Positions 1 through 9,012 of a DNA stretch of 64,000 nucleotides are shown in pieces. The stretch's first letter is position 1; each line of letters begins with the position of its first letter. Source of the DNA: Sphingomonas sp. Leaf34 (GTDB taxonomy: Bacteria; Pseudomonadota; Alphaproteobacteria; Sphingomonadales; Sphingomonadaceae); contig NZ_LMLC01000002.1 in NCBI RefSeq assembly GCF_001421805.1, positions 620,001 to 684,000 of the forward strand. Direction: 5' to 3'. The position numbers and the translations under genes are program-made. The notes beneath the pieces were generated by a model. The model was not told the origin of the DNA. It made no database searches and saw only the letters and a list, made by a program, of their open reading frames with translations.

Positions 1-1
1 C

Positions 2-2067
2 GGGCTGCGATATTCGTCTCAGGCCAATCTAACAGGGCTTGAGGAGCGGGTGCGCGTCTTCAACAAGGACTTCATCGCGGCGAACTTGCGATGGGAGACA
101 GGGCAAGCCAGTCCAGTTTTCTACATGGGCGTCGATCAGACCGACAGCGCCGCCAAGATCAAGCCGATTGAGGATGCCTTGCCAACTGCTCAGGCTGTCG
201 CTGAAGGCGAGCGCAATGTCGCTGAGGAACGAGAGAAAGCGTTCGCGGAGTTCAAAAAGTTGGTGGCACGAAATGTGTCAGGACGCCTGCGGCAGCCTTC
301 GCGATATGAAGCACCCCAATTTATTGCCGACATTGAGAAGCTGGGACCGGCAGACACCGACAAGTTGAATAACGCTGAGTTGGATGCTGCTACCGCTACC
401 TGCGCTCGGTCCAATCCTCCCGCGAAGGTAATGGCGGTTGGAATTCCCGTCTCGGGATTCCTTAACACAATTGACAGCGCACTTAATTGGCTCCGAAGAC
501 CATCGGCAGCATTATGGTGGAAGACCTAGCGGAGAATCCCCAGATGGTTCCATGGGCCAAGCAAGCTCACGAGTATCACGTCAACCACGATTTGGCGACA
601 TGTCTCTATTGCGCCAACGTGATCTCACCTGAGCGAAGGCAAGCTCTAACTGATGCTTTCGATGACAGCTTTTCCCATTTCGTAACGGAAGTTAGAACTG
701 CCGCGCATCATGCGCTTCAAAGCCTTGAAGCAGTCAATATCGTCCGAAACAATGTACCTAAGGCCGCTGAGTTATCTGCCGAGTTCGAGCCCCCCTATAA
801 AGCGGCAGCGAAAAAATTGGATGCTGCGTTCGAAGACATAAATCTGTTGGTTGCGGAAGCGCTCAGGGCGTTGAACGCGAGGCTAGCCTCGCCCACGGCC
901 GCTATTTCGGTCGAGCTTCCGCCCGTTCAGGAAATACAAGAACGCTTCATGGGTTTGGAACGAGCAGGTGAGGAGTTGAACGAGATCTGTGAACAGCACT
1001 CGGACTTGGTTGACAACTTTGTTCAGCATCAACGGCGCGCGCGAGACGCGATCCGTAGGCATTTCGCTATCGAAAGTTCTCAGGCTTTCAAAAACCACGT
1101 GGACGTTATCGCGTCTGCTCACGAAGCCGAGCGTGTCGCAAGAGAGCACATTCACGAGCTTGAGAGCGAGCTTGCCGACCTTAGATCCAAGATACGCCAG
1201 CATGGACCGGCAGCAGAGAAGATAAATGCCTTGGTGGCCTCGTATCTGGGGCACAATGAACTTTCCGTCGTTGCCGTAGGTGAGGGTTACGAACTTCACC
1301 GACATGGTTCGCTCGTAAAGGGCGAGCCAAGTGAAGGTGAGAAGACAGCTATCGCGATCTGCTATTTCCTTTCGTCGCTGGAAGCTGAAGACCGGAAGCT
1401 TAAAGACCTAATTGTCGTGGTCGATGATCCTGTTTCAAGCCTCGACACGAAGGCAATGAACTATGCCTGCTCCTTAATCAGAAATCGGCTGAGTGGAGCG
1501 TCGCAGGTTATCGTTCTGACGCATAACCACCACTGCATGAATGAATTGAAGAAAGCGTGGAAGGGGGCGTCAAGAGGCGATCAACCGGCTGCCACTTTGA
1601 AGTTTATCGATGTGCGGATTCCTTCAGACACAGGTCTTCGTACATCCACAATCGTCAGGTTGCCCAACCATCTGCGCGATTATGACTCAGAGTATCACTT
1701 TCTTTTCGAGAAGGTGATTACCTTCTCGGCCGCTGGTGATATCCATTACGATTACACGTTCATGATGCCCAACGTGTTGCGCCGCGTCCTCGAAATCTTT
1801 CTAGCCTTCAAGACTCCACGCGACGGAAACATAAGTGATAAGCTGGGCACGCTCTGTAAGCGGAACTCCGACCTCGATCCCTCGCGATTGAACGCTCTTG
1901 AGAGATTGTCCCAGATAGAGTCTCATTCCGACAATCTCGACGACCTGATCTCGCAATCGGCAATGACCATTGAAGAAAGCCAAGCCGCTTGCGCGGCGTT
2001 GTTGGACTTGATGAGAACCGTCGATCCTCACCATCTCGCTGATATGCGGAAACATTGCGCGCCATGA
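2..2067 (+). pseudogene. AAA_13-type (RloC/PrrC-like) ATPase, frameshifted, 5' end outside window
   Basis: An SMC/ABC-like ATPase of the AAA_13 class. Frame 2 is open from base 2 and reads RVFNKDF, then SPVFYMG, typical of the N-terminal half after the P-loop, which lies left of the window. That frame stops at 527-529. The rest continues in frame 1: CLYC (codons from 601) resembles a zinc-hook pair, then a coiled-coil stretch, the signature SEGEKTAIA and a Walker B/D-loop VVVDDPVSSLD (about 1411-1446). The two halves fit one protein if a single T is missing near 486-491 (AATTGG read as AATTTGG). Either a real disabling frameshift or a sequencing error. Anticodon-nuclease residues of RloC/PrrC could not be recognised, so a nuclease role is not claimed. 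Confidence 0.75.
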
Positions 2068-2604
2068 AAAGAACGGATCTTTGGGTTTCCTTCGGGAGTT
2101 CGCCTAGGCGCTACCTGTAGAACCCCTTCGACCCACCTTTATGCCCGGGCCGTTCTCGTGAGGCTAGTTTGGATCGAGCGTCTTGTAGTCCCCGAAATGG
2201 GGTGGGAGATTTGATCGGAAGCAGAAACGGTATTCTGGATGATCGCAGGCTCCAGACGCAGCGCTGAACCTGAACGAACGGAAGATTTTAGGGGCCGCAT
2301 GAATCGGTGCGAACGGCGGCTGTGTTGGCGGATTCCGGAGGGAGGGCTGAAACGACCCAAATGACCGCTATTGTCGGGGGTAGACGTTAGCGCTGGCCGA
2401 TCTCAACGACCGGCATTGGTCGAGAGCTGCCGCCCGATTGGGAGGGGCGCTGGACGCAGAACCGGCCGATCGTAAGGCTATCTCCCGCCCGACATCAAAC
2501 ATTTGCTCACGTCTCGATGTGACTTTCGGCTTCGCTTCAGGGCGCGTAGGCCTGACTGGAGTGTGCCGGTCGACGCTGGTATCGAAGGGGGGCTGAGCGA
2601 TCGA
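2068..2604. other. Intergenic stretch without a recognisable gene
   Basis: 537 bases between the ATPase remnant and the secreted hypothetical gene. Short open frames on both strands show no family resemblance. A purine-rich ribosome binding site (GAAGGGGGG, about 2585-2592) precedes the ATG at 2605. No tRNA, attachment site or insertion sequence end was seen. Confidence 0.5.
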
Positions 2605-3345
2605 ATGAAACTGAGGATCCGCATCGCAATACTCGCGGTTATTGCTGCGCCCACGCCGGCATTCGCGCAAAGTCAGACCCATCAGGACCGGATCGACGAA
2701 GTGTCGCGGTTCGTAGTGACGGCGCCGATTTGCGGCAGCCTAGGGATGACAGTCGATCCCGCTTTGCCCAACAAAGTCGAGGGTGCGTTTAAGTTAGAGA
2801 CGTCAAAGTGGTCAGCCCCTCCGGCGGCAATCGAGCGGCTGAAGCTAGCGTCGATTCAGCGGCAATCAAACGTCCTAAAGGTAGACCTTGAGACCGCGTC
2901 GGCCAACGCAAAGACCGACGCGCAGCTTCGTCAAGTCGGCTCGATACTGCGCGGTTATGGGCGGACGTGTCTGGATGCGACGCGTGACCCGATCTTCTCG
3001 CAGGTTATCATTGCGCCGTCCGGTTTCGATCTTGGTCGCGCTGTGACCGACATGGCGGACAGCATGCTGGAAGCTGGGGGGCTGGCGAGTTGGCAGACAC
3101 CGGCGATCCAGTCCCGCGGCGACATGATGATGGTAGCCGGCGCGTGCCGTAAGAGAATCGGCAAGGCGCGCTCGGACGCATTGATTGCGGAGTTTGGTAA
3201 GTCCGAAAGCCCGCGTACCCGAGAATATTTTCTAAAGGCATTCGACGATGCTTTAAACGACCCTGAGCTCGACTTCGATATCGCGCAGTGCAATCACCTG
3301 ATCACGCGCTATCGCGCAGCTATTGCGAAGGCAGGCGCGCTATAG
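2605..3345 (+). CDS. Secreted hypothetical protein
   Basis: 246 residues if started at the ATG at 2605; the frame is open further upstream but this start gives a clean signal peptide (basic MKLRIR, hydrophobic core, cleavage after AFA around residue 21) and follows a GA-rich ribosome binding site. The mature part is mainly helical and carries four cysteines (in PICGS, RTCLD, GACRK and AQCNH) that could form two disulfides in the periplasm. No known domain recognised. It stands alone, with a 60-bp repeat between it and the next gene. Confidence 0.7.
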   Translation: MKLRIRIAILAVIAAPTPAFAQSQTHQDRIDEVSRFVVTAPICGSLGMTVDPALPNKVEGAFKLETSKWSAPPAAIERLKLASIQRQSNVLKVDLETASANAKTDAQLRQVGSILRGYGRTCLDATRDPIFSQVIIAPSGFDLGRAVTDMADSMLEAGGLASWQTPAIQSRGDMMMVAGACRKRIGKARSDALIAEFGKSESPRTREYFLKAFDDALNDPELDFDIAQCNHLITRYRAAIAKAGAL

Positions 3346-3366
3346 CTGCTTCTATCCATCGCCCCT

Positions 3367-3426
3367 GACCCAATTCCAGACGTCCAAACCGCCGTGCCCG
3401 CTTCCCAAAAGCAGCCGCCCGTTCAT
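3367..3426 (+). repeat. 60-bp dispersed intergenic repeat, copy 1
   Basis: Begins GACCCAATTCCAG, has CGCTTCCCAA in the middle and ends CCCGTTCAT, exactly 60 bases. Shares ends, central block and length with copies at 13339, 26288, 26851 and 42707. Lies between two plus-strand genes. Confidence 0.6.
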
Positions 3427-3520
3427 CTCGCCTCGAAGCGCCTTTAGGCGACCTTCGCGCGTTCGACGTTAGGCTTTCAATCGGGGAAATAAGATTTACC
3501 CCCATCGGCAGGATCGACAC

Positions 3521-5611
3521 ATGGCAGAACCCTTCTTCATAGCGGTACTCGACGACCGCCTCGCCGCCATCCGCGCAAAGGTCGAGGCGTTCGACTTGAG
3601 CCTTATGCCGGACGCGGGAAGCTGGCAGTCAGGCGTCGGCCTCGCCGATCTCAAGCGGCTCGTCGACTATTGGCTGGCGGACTACGACTGGCGCGCGCAG
3701 GAGCGGCGGCTCAATATGCTGCCGCAGTTTACGGCCGACGTGCAGGGGCAGCGCCTCCACTTCATTCATGCGCGGGGCGATGGCTCACGTCCCCCGCTCC
3801 TGCTGCTGCACGGCTGGCCGGGGTCGTTCCTCGAATTCGAGGCGCTGATCGCGCCGCTCGTCGCCGACGGTCACGACGTCGTTGTTCCCTCGCTCCCCGG
3901 CTACGCGTTTTCGGGCCGCCCCGTGTCCCCGATCGGACCGAAGCAGACCGCAGAACTCATGCACGGCCTGATGGTCGAGCTGTTCGGCACGCGACGCTAT
4001 CTCGTGCAGGGCGGGGACTGGGGTTCTGCGATCGGTGGCTGGATGGCGCACGCGCATCCCGATGCGATCGCCGGACTCCATCTGAACATGGTGCTGCTCC
4101 AGGCCAAGGACGCGGTGCCGAAAAAGCCCGACGAGGTCGCCTGGGCCGCGAAACGCGCCAAGCTCGCCAAGGAAGAAACCGGCTATTCGCAGGAACAGGG
4201 CACGCGCCCGCAGACGCTAGGCGTGGCGATGTCGGACAGCCCGGTCGGCGTCGCGGCGTGGATCCTGGAGAAGTTCGGCGCATGGGCCGATGTGCCACGC
4301 GACGCACGCGGCCGCCCCGACCTGTGGCAGGCGTTCGACGAGGACCTGCTCCTTACCAACATCATGCTGTATCTGGTCGAGGGATCGTTCGTAACCTCGA
4401 CCTGGATGTACCGTGGCCGCATGCTGGAGGATTCGGGCACTTTCCCCGCGGGAGCGCGGATTACCGTACCGACCGGAGTCGCGGCATTCCCCGACCCGGT
4501 CTTTCCGCCGCCGCCGCGCTCGCAGGCGCAAAAGACCTATGACATCGCCCAGTGGACCGAGATGCCCGCGGGCGGCCACTTCGCCGCGCTGGAGCAACCC
4601 GATCTTCTGCTCGCCGACATGCGCCGCTTCTTTGCGTCCAAATCGGTTTCCGATGACGCCCCGAAACGCTCGATCGCACTTCGCTCGGCTGGGATCATCG
4701 CTGCGACGCTGGCAGCGGCCGCGGTTTACACTCGGGTGGCGACCAAGCAGATCGAGCAGGACGTGCCCGCCGACGGCCGTTTCATCACCGTCGCGGGTGC
4801 ACGGATCCACTATGTCGATCGCGGTGCAGGACCGCCGATCGTCCTGATCCACGGGTTGGGCGCGCAGCTCCGCAACTTCTCCTACGGTGTCGCCGATGCG
4901 CTGGCCGACGAGTACCGTGTCATCCTGGTCGACCGGCCCGGCTCGGGCTATTCGGTGCCGACCGGCGAGCAGCCCGGTATCCTAGGCCAGTCGGCGATCA
5001 TCGCAGGGTTCATCGACACGCTCGCGCTCGATCGTCCGCCGCTGCTCGTCGGTCATTCGCTGGGCGGTGCGGTCGCCCTCGGCGTAGCCACGCACCGCCC
5101 TAGTTCGGTCGCCGGCCTCGCGCTGCTGGCGCCGATGACGCAGCCGCCTGGATCGATGCCCGTCCCGGTGGCAAACGCGATCGAAAGTAACCCTGGCGGG
5201 CGCGCGCTCTTCGCCAATCTGCTTGGCACGCCGATCAGCCGTGCGGCGTATGGCCTGCGCTGGGGTAAGATCTTCGCTCCCGATCCGGTCCCGGCCGATT
5301 TTGGCACGCGCGGTGGCGGCGCGCTTGGCGATCGCCCGGTTGCGGTCAATGCTGCGCTAGTTGAATTGGCCAGCGCCGACGTTGACCTTGCCGCGATCGT
5401 CAGTCGCTATGCCAAGCTGACGGTCCCGGTCGCGTTGCTCTATGGTCGTGATGACCAAGTGATCGCCCCCTCGATCGATGGCGAGCAGGCAGTAGCCGCA
5501 ATTCCTGGCGCGACGCTGGAGATGACCGGCGGAGGCCATATGCTCCCAGTCGCGCATCCACAGGCCAGCGCCGCGTTCGTCCGCCGATGCGCCAAACACG
5601 TCTTGCAGTAG
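3521..5611 (+). CDS. Fusion: epoxide hydrolase (EHN type) + membrane-tethered alpha/beta hydrolase
   Basis: 696 residues in one unbroken frame, about twice the usual family length. Residues 1-380 match epoxide hydrolases with the EHN N-terminal domain: oxyanion-hole HGWPG (97-101), nucleophile Asp166 in GGDWG, and a likely catalytic His353 in GGHF. Residues 384-404 form a hydrophobic segment like the N-terminal anchor of stand-alone hydrolases. Residues 420-696 are a second alpha/beta hydrolase: HGLG (444-447), nucleophile Ser513 in GHSLGG, an Asp in YGRDD (about 644), and His673 in GGGHM. All catalytic residues of both halves appear present. If the segment spans the membrane, the halves lie on opposite sides. 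Substrates unknown. A hairpin follows the stop. Confidence 0.85.
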   Translation: MAEPFFIAVLDDRLAAIRAKVEAFDLSLMPDAGSWQSGVGLADLKRLVDYWLADYDWRAQERRLNMLPQFTADVQGQRLHFIHARGDGSRPPLLLLHGWPGSFLEFEALIAPLVADGHDVVVPSLPGYAFSGRPVSPIGPKQTAELMHGLMVELFGTRRYLVQGGDWGSAIGGWMAHAHPDAIAGLHLNMVLLQAKDAVPKKPDEVAWAAKRAKLAKEETGYSQEQGTRPQTLGVAMSDSPVGVAAWILEKFGAWADVPRDARGRPDLWQAFDEDLLLTNIMLYLVEGSFVTSTWMYRGRMLEDSGTFPAGARITVPTGVAAFPDPVFPPPPRSQAQKTYDIAQWTEMPAGGHFAALEQPDLLLADMRRFFASKSVSDDAPKRSIALRSAGIIAATLAAAAVYTRVATKQIEQDVPADGRFITVAGARIHYVDRGAGPPIVLIHGLGAQLRNFSYGVADALADEYRVILVDRPGSGYSVPTGEQPGILGQSAIIAGFIDTLALDRPPLLVGHSLGGAVALGVATHRPSSVAGLALLAPMTQPPGSMPVPVANAIESNPGGRALFANLLGTPISRAAYGLRWGKIFAPDPVPADFGTRGGGALGDRPVAVNAALVELASADVDLAAIVSRYAKLTVPVALLYGRDDQVIAPSIDGEQAVAAIPGATLEMTGGGHMLPVAHPQASAAFVRRCAKHVLQ

Positions 5612-5617
5612 CGCCAA

Positions 5618-5650
5618 GGGGGTCAGGGGGCTCGGCGCCCGCTGACCCCC
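5618..5650. terminator. Bidirectional hairpin between convergent genes
   Basis: Perfect 9-bp arms GGGGGTCAG (5618-5626) and CTGACCCCC (5642-5650) with a GC-rich inner loop, placed between the stop of the fusion hydrolase (5611) and the stop of the minus-strand SDR (5676). No strong T tract, so termination is probable rather than certain. Confidence 0.6.
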
Positions 5651-5675
5651 TCAGAGATCGTACCTTTCTGATCTG

Positions 5676-6386
5676 TCAGTGACCGGCGACCTGCCCACCG
5701 TCGACGTGGAGTATTTCGCCGGTCACGAAACTGGCATCCTCGAGGTACAGTACCGCGCCGACCACGTCCGCGACCGTGCCCATCCGACCGAGCGGGTGAA
5801 ACGCGCCGAGCCCGGCGCGCGTCTCGGGAGGGTGCATCGGCGTTTCGGTGATGCCGGGCGACACCGCGTTGGCGCGTACGCCGCGGGAGGCATATTCGAT
5901 CGCCAGGCTGCGCGTCGCCGCAGCCAGCCCGCCCTTGGTCAGCGACGCCAGCACCGAGGGGAATTCGACATTGGCGTGCTCCGCCAACGTCGTGACGATC
6001 TGCAGGATATGGCCACTGCCCTGCTCGACCATCAGCGGCAGCGCCGCCTGCGTCATGTGGAAGAAGCCGTCGAGATTGGTCTGCGTGATCTGGCGATACT
6101 GCTCCGCCGTGTAATCGGTAAAGCGCTCGCCGATAAAAACGCCGGCATTGTTGACGAGCGTATCTACTCGCCCGAACCGGTCGCGCGCGGCCATCACGAC
6201 GCGCTTTGCTGTTTCGGGATCGGCAACGTCCCCCGCAACGGTGATCCAGTCGTCCGATTGCGACGCTGCGATCGATCGTGACACGCCGACGACACGCCAG
6301 CCGCGCGCGCGATACGCCTCTGCGATCCCCTCCCCCAAGCCTTGCGAGGCACCGGTGACGATAGCAACCTTAGGCGCGTCAGACAT
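5676..6386 (-). CDS. SDR-family protein lacking the usual catalytic tyrosine
   Basis: 236 residues with a Rossmann nucleotide motif TGASQGLG (11-18) and NNAG (79-82), so an NAD(P)-binding short-chain dehydrogenase/reductase fold. The active site is atypical: the Lys of YxxxK is present (Lys151) but the Tyr position is Ala147 (ASLTK), and the usual Ser is replaced by Thr (VTT, 131-133). The C-terminal VDGGQVAGH is typical of the family. It may bind a cofactor without normal SDR chemistry, or belong to a subfamily using other residues. Last gene of the stress-type minus-strand cluster, 96 bases after the next SDR. Confidence 0.85.
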   Translation of the reverse strand: MSDAPKVAIVTGASQGLGEGIAEAYRARGWRVVGVSRSIAASQSDDWITVAGDVADPETAKRVVMAARDRFGRVDTLVNNAGVFIGERFTDYTAEQYRQITQTNLDGFFHMTQAALPLMVEQGSGHILQIVTTLAEHANVEFPSVLASLTKGGLAAATRSLAIEYASRGVRANAVSPGITETPMHPPETRAGLGAFHPLGRMGTVADVVGAVLYLEDASFVTGEILHVDGGQVAGH

Positions 6387-6482
6387 CGACAGCGCCGATC
6401 TGCGCGGGGAGGTTAACGGGGGTTGTCATTGCCGAATGGACTCCGAAAAGGATCGACAGCGCGTTACTGCGCTCTCGCGATG

Positions 6483-7247
6483 TCAGGACAGCGGGGGTTG
6501 GCCGTTGGACGCGGTCAGTCCGCCGTCGACCGGCAGGTTGACGCCCGTCACGAAGCGCGCATCGTCGCTCGCCAGGAACGCGATCGCACCGGCGATGTCG
6601 ACGGGCTCGGCACCCCGTCCGATCGGGATCCGCTCCTCGAACTTGGCGATCAGGTCAGGTTGTTCCTTCATTCCCGCGGTCAGCGCGGTATAGGTCAGCG
6701 ACGGGTTGACCGCATTGACGCGCACGCCGTTCCTGGCCTCGTCCATCGCCAGCGCGCGTGTGAAATTGCTCACCGCACCCTTGGCCGCGCAGTAGAAGCT
6801 ATGGTTCCAGTCGCCGCCGAGCCCCGACACCGATGACACGTTGATGATGCAGCCCTTCGACGTGCGCAGATGTGCGATCGCCGCGCGGCTCATGTGGACG
6901 ACGCCGTACAGGTCGGTCTCGATCACCTTGGTGAATTCGGCGAAGTCGCCTTCGTCCAGCTTGCCGAGATGATCGACGCCCGCGTCGTTGACAAGCACGT
7001 CGATCCGGCCGAAGCGGTCGATTGCCGCCTCGACCAGCGCCTCGCACGCGGCGCGGTCGGTGACGTCGGTTTCCCGCGTCTCGACGGTGCCGCCCAGTTC
7101 GGCTGCCAACTTGCCGAGCGCGCCCGTGTCGATGTCGCCCAGCACCAGCGTCGCGCCTTCCTCGGCAAAGCGACGCGCGGCCCCCTCGCCGATGCCCGAG
7201 GCGGCACCGGTGATTACGACGACCTTGTCGGCAAAGCGCGCCATCAT
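6483..7247 (-). CDS. SDR-family NAD(P)-dependent oxidoreductase
   Basis: 254 residues with a complete classical SDR set: TGAASGIG near the N-terminus, NDAG (a variant of NNAG), INVSS, YCAAK as the YxxxK active site, and VDGG near the end. A 3-hydroxy or keto substrate oxidoreductase of unknown specificity. It begins MMARF; the first ATG overlaps the stop of the upstream DJ-1-like gene by four bases, which implies translational coupling. It belongs to the cluster with the catalase-like genes, so a detoxification role is likely but inferred only from context. Confidence 0.88.
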   Translation of the reverse strand: MMARFADKVVVITGAASGIGEGAARRFAEEGATLVLGDIDTGALGKLAAELGGTVETRETDVTDRAACEALVEAAIDRFGRIDVLVNDAGVDHLGKLDEGDFAEFTKVIETDLYGVVHMSRAAIAHLRTSKGCIINVSSVSGLGGDWNHSFYCAAKGAVSNFTRALAMDEARNGVRVNAVNPSLTYTALTAGMKEQPDLIAKFEERIPIGRGAEPVDIAGAIAFLASDDARFVTGVNLPVDGGLTASNGQPPLS

Positions 7248-7813
7248 GCGTTCTCCGCCTGCGACTCGTGCCTGCCCTCGCAGAACTCCTCGACGAGCTT
7301 TGCACAGAACGCAGGCAAGTCATCCGGGGTGCGGCTGGTGACGAGGCCCTGGTCGACGACGACCTCCTGATCGACCCAGGTCCCGCCCGCGTTGCGGATG
7401 TCGGTGGCGAGCGTCGGGTACGACGTGAGCGTACGACCGCGTACCTGATCGGCCTCGATCAAGGTCCACGGCGCGTGGCAGATCGCAGCGACCGGCTTTC
7501 CGGCGGCGAAGAAATCGCGGACGAACGCCACGATCTTGTCCGACGACCGCAGCGTATCCGCGCCGACGCACCCGCCCGGGATTACCAGGCCATGGAAGTC
7601 GGACGCCGATACGTCGTCGATCGCTTTGTCGATGGCGAACGTCTTGCCGGGATCGAGGTCGTTGTTGACCGTCTCCGCGTCGCCGGTTTTGAGGCTGATG
7701 ACGGTCACTGCGCCGCCCGCCTGCTCGACCGCTGCCTTGGGCTGCGCGAACTCGGGTTCCTCGGTGCCGCGGGGTGCGATCAGGATCGCGATTGTCTTGC
7801 CTTGGAGCTTCAT
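7244..7813 (-). CDS. DJ-1/PfpI family protein (type 1 glutamine amidotransferase-like)
   Basis: 189 residues. The nucleophile elbow AICHAPW places Cys112, with Glu19 (GTEEPE) as its usual partner, as in PfpI/YhbO-type proteins acting as stress-protective deglycases or proteases. Cytoplasmic; no signal peptide. Sits between a catalase-like gene and an SDR in one minus-strand run and overlaps the SDR by four bases. Its cluster of oxidative-stress-type genes supports a general stress role. Enzymatic activity is not deducible from sequence alone. Confidence 0.9.
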   Translation of the reverse strand: MKLQGKTIAILIAPRGTEEPEFAQPKAAVEQAGGAVTVISLKTGDAETVNNDLDPGKTFAIDKAIDDVSASDFHGLVIPGGCVGADTLRSSDKIVAFVRDFFAAGKPVAAICHAPWTLIEADQVRGRTLTSYPTLATDIRNAGGTWVDQEVVVDQGLVTSRTPDDLPAFCAKLVEEFCEGRHESQAENA

Positions 7814-7850
7814 GGGTATCCTTTCGAAATCTGAATAAGCGTGAGCGGCG

Positions 7851-8957
7851 TCAGGCCGGAATATCGGCGATGGCCGCGGTGTTCGCGGCAGTGATGCCGG
7901 TCTCGCGGTGGCGGAAATCGCTGAGCGCGCGGTACACCTGCATGCGTGCGCGCATCACGCCGCCGAGCGGGCGGTGCGCTTCAAGCGCGTGCGCCGGGCG
8001 AAACGTCATGACCTCGTCGAAATAACGGACTCGATCCGGGCCATAGGCGGCCTGCCGCGGCAGACTGATCGTCGCGATCGTGCGGTATTCGCTGACCCGC
8101 GTCGGCCAGTCGACCGAGGTATCCTCGATCGGCTGCGTCTCGGCATCGGCCCAGAGTTGCGCGCGCAGTTCGAACACCGCGTCGTTGTCGTCGAAATACG
8201 CGATCGCGGCGTGACGGAAGCCATCCTCATCCTGATGCGGATCGAGCCGCCAATCGTCGAGCGCACGCTGCTCAGGCGCAACCGGAAACACGCCGAGTTT
8301 CGCGACATGACCGCCGTAGCGGATCGGGCACTGGCTGAAATAGGTCTCGACGAGCGGGTGGCTGAACGGATGGCCGTAAAAGTCCAGCGTCGGGCTCGGT
8401 TCGGCACCGACCGCGTTCAGGACCTTGTTGATGTTGCGCGCGATCGATGCGGCCGCGCTTTTGACACCTTCGGGCATCGGCACGGTCATGCCGATCTTCT
8501 TCGCCTGCGCTAGGAACCCGGCGGCGGTGCCGGCCGGAAACGTCGTACCGCTCGCCAGGACGAAATCCTGCGTCGGCGCGTCATGACCGGGCAGCTTGGC
8601 GCCTTCGACCCCGAAGACCTTGATCGCCATGCCACGGTGCGTCGATACGCGGTCTCCGAGCTTCTCGCCCGGCCCTTGCGCGAAGCGGACCGCGACGTCG
8701 AACGTCCCCGGGTTCGCGAACAGCCCTTGCGCCAGTTCGGGCGGCAAATCCGCGGCGACGACCATCGTTCCGATGACGCAGGCCGTGCTCTTTGCGTGGC
8801 TGGCGCGCACGGCATGGCCGTCGCGCTTCTCGACCGTCTCGCTCTCCTGCGTCATCCCCTTGATGATGCCGTCGATACTTTCCTGCTCGCCGGGCTCAGG
8901 CGTCTCGATGTCATCGCGATAGGGTAGATAGGGCATGGGAAGCTCCTGCTGGATCAT
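7851..8957 (-). CDS. Catalase-family hemoprotein, copy 1
   Basis: 368 residues, resembling the short catalase-like family rather than full-length monofunctional catalases. The distal heme histidine region reads RASHAKS, followed by the beta-barrel strands (FDVAVRFAQG, GMAIKVFGVEG, TQDFVLASG) typical of the catalase core; the C-terminal flavodoxin and wrapping extensions are absent. Expected to use peroxide or organic peroxides, though such short forms may be peroxidases. A paralogue lies just upstream (9013-10104). The gap between them contains a 15-bp dyad at 8991-9005 that also occurs before the Crp-type regulator. Confidence 0.85.
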   Translation of the reverse strand: MIQQELPMPYLPYRDDIETPEPGEQESIDGIIKGMTQESETVEKRDGHAVRASHAKSTACVIGTMVVAADLPPELAQGLFANPGTFDVAVRFAQGPGEKLGDRVSTHRGMAIKVFGVEGAKLPGHDAPTQDFVLASGTTFPAGTAAGFLAQAKKIGMTVPMPEGVKSAAASIARNINKVLNAVGAEPSPTLDFYGHPFSHPLVETYFSQCPIRYGGHVAKLGVFPVAPEQRALDDWRLDPHQDEDGFRHAAIAYFDDNDAVFELRAQLWADAETQPIEDTSVDWPTRVSEYRTIATISLPRQAAYGPDRVRYFDEVMTFRPAHALEAHRPLGGVMRARMQVYRALSDFRHRETGITAANTAAIADIPA

Positions 8958-8990
8958 GATGTTAACACCCGAATGCCCTGCGACGTTTCG

Positions 8991-9005
8991 GTACGGTTCC
9001 GTGCA
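8991..9005. promoter_or_regulatory. Candidate operator, 15-bp dyad GTACGGTTCCGTGCA
   Basis: Located 34 bases upstream of the start of catalase-like copy 1. Arms ACGG and CCGT around two central bases. It differs from the dyad at 12502-12516 only in the central dinucleotide (TT versus AA), so both are probably bound by the same regulator. Confidence 0.55.
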
Positions 9006-9012
9006 GACCCGA

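Noticed and set aside
1411-2067. PrrC/RloC anticodon nuclease function of the ATPase
   Set aside because: Walker and signature motifs are clear, but the nuclease Arg/Glu/His triad could not be recognised.
3670-4852. Long open frames on both strands inside the fusion hydrolase (for example 3670-4542 plus and 4217-4852 minus)
   Set aside because: Arg/Ala/Pro-rich shadow translations of a GC-rich gene; no motif and no ribosome site.
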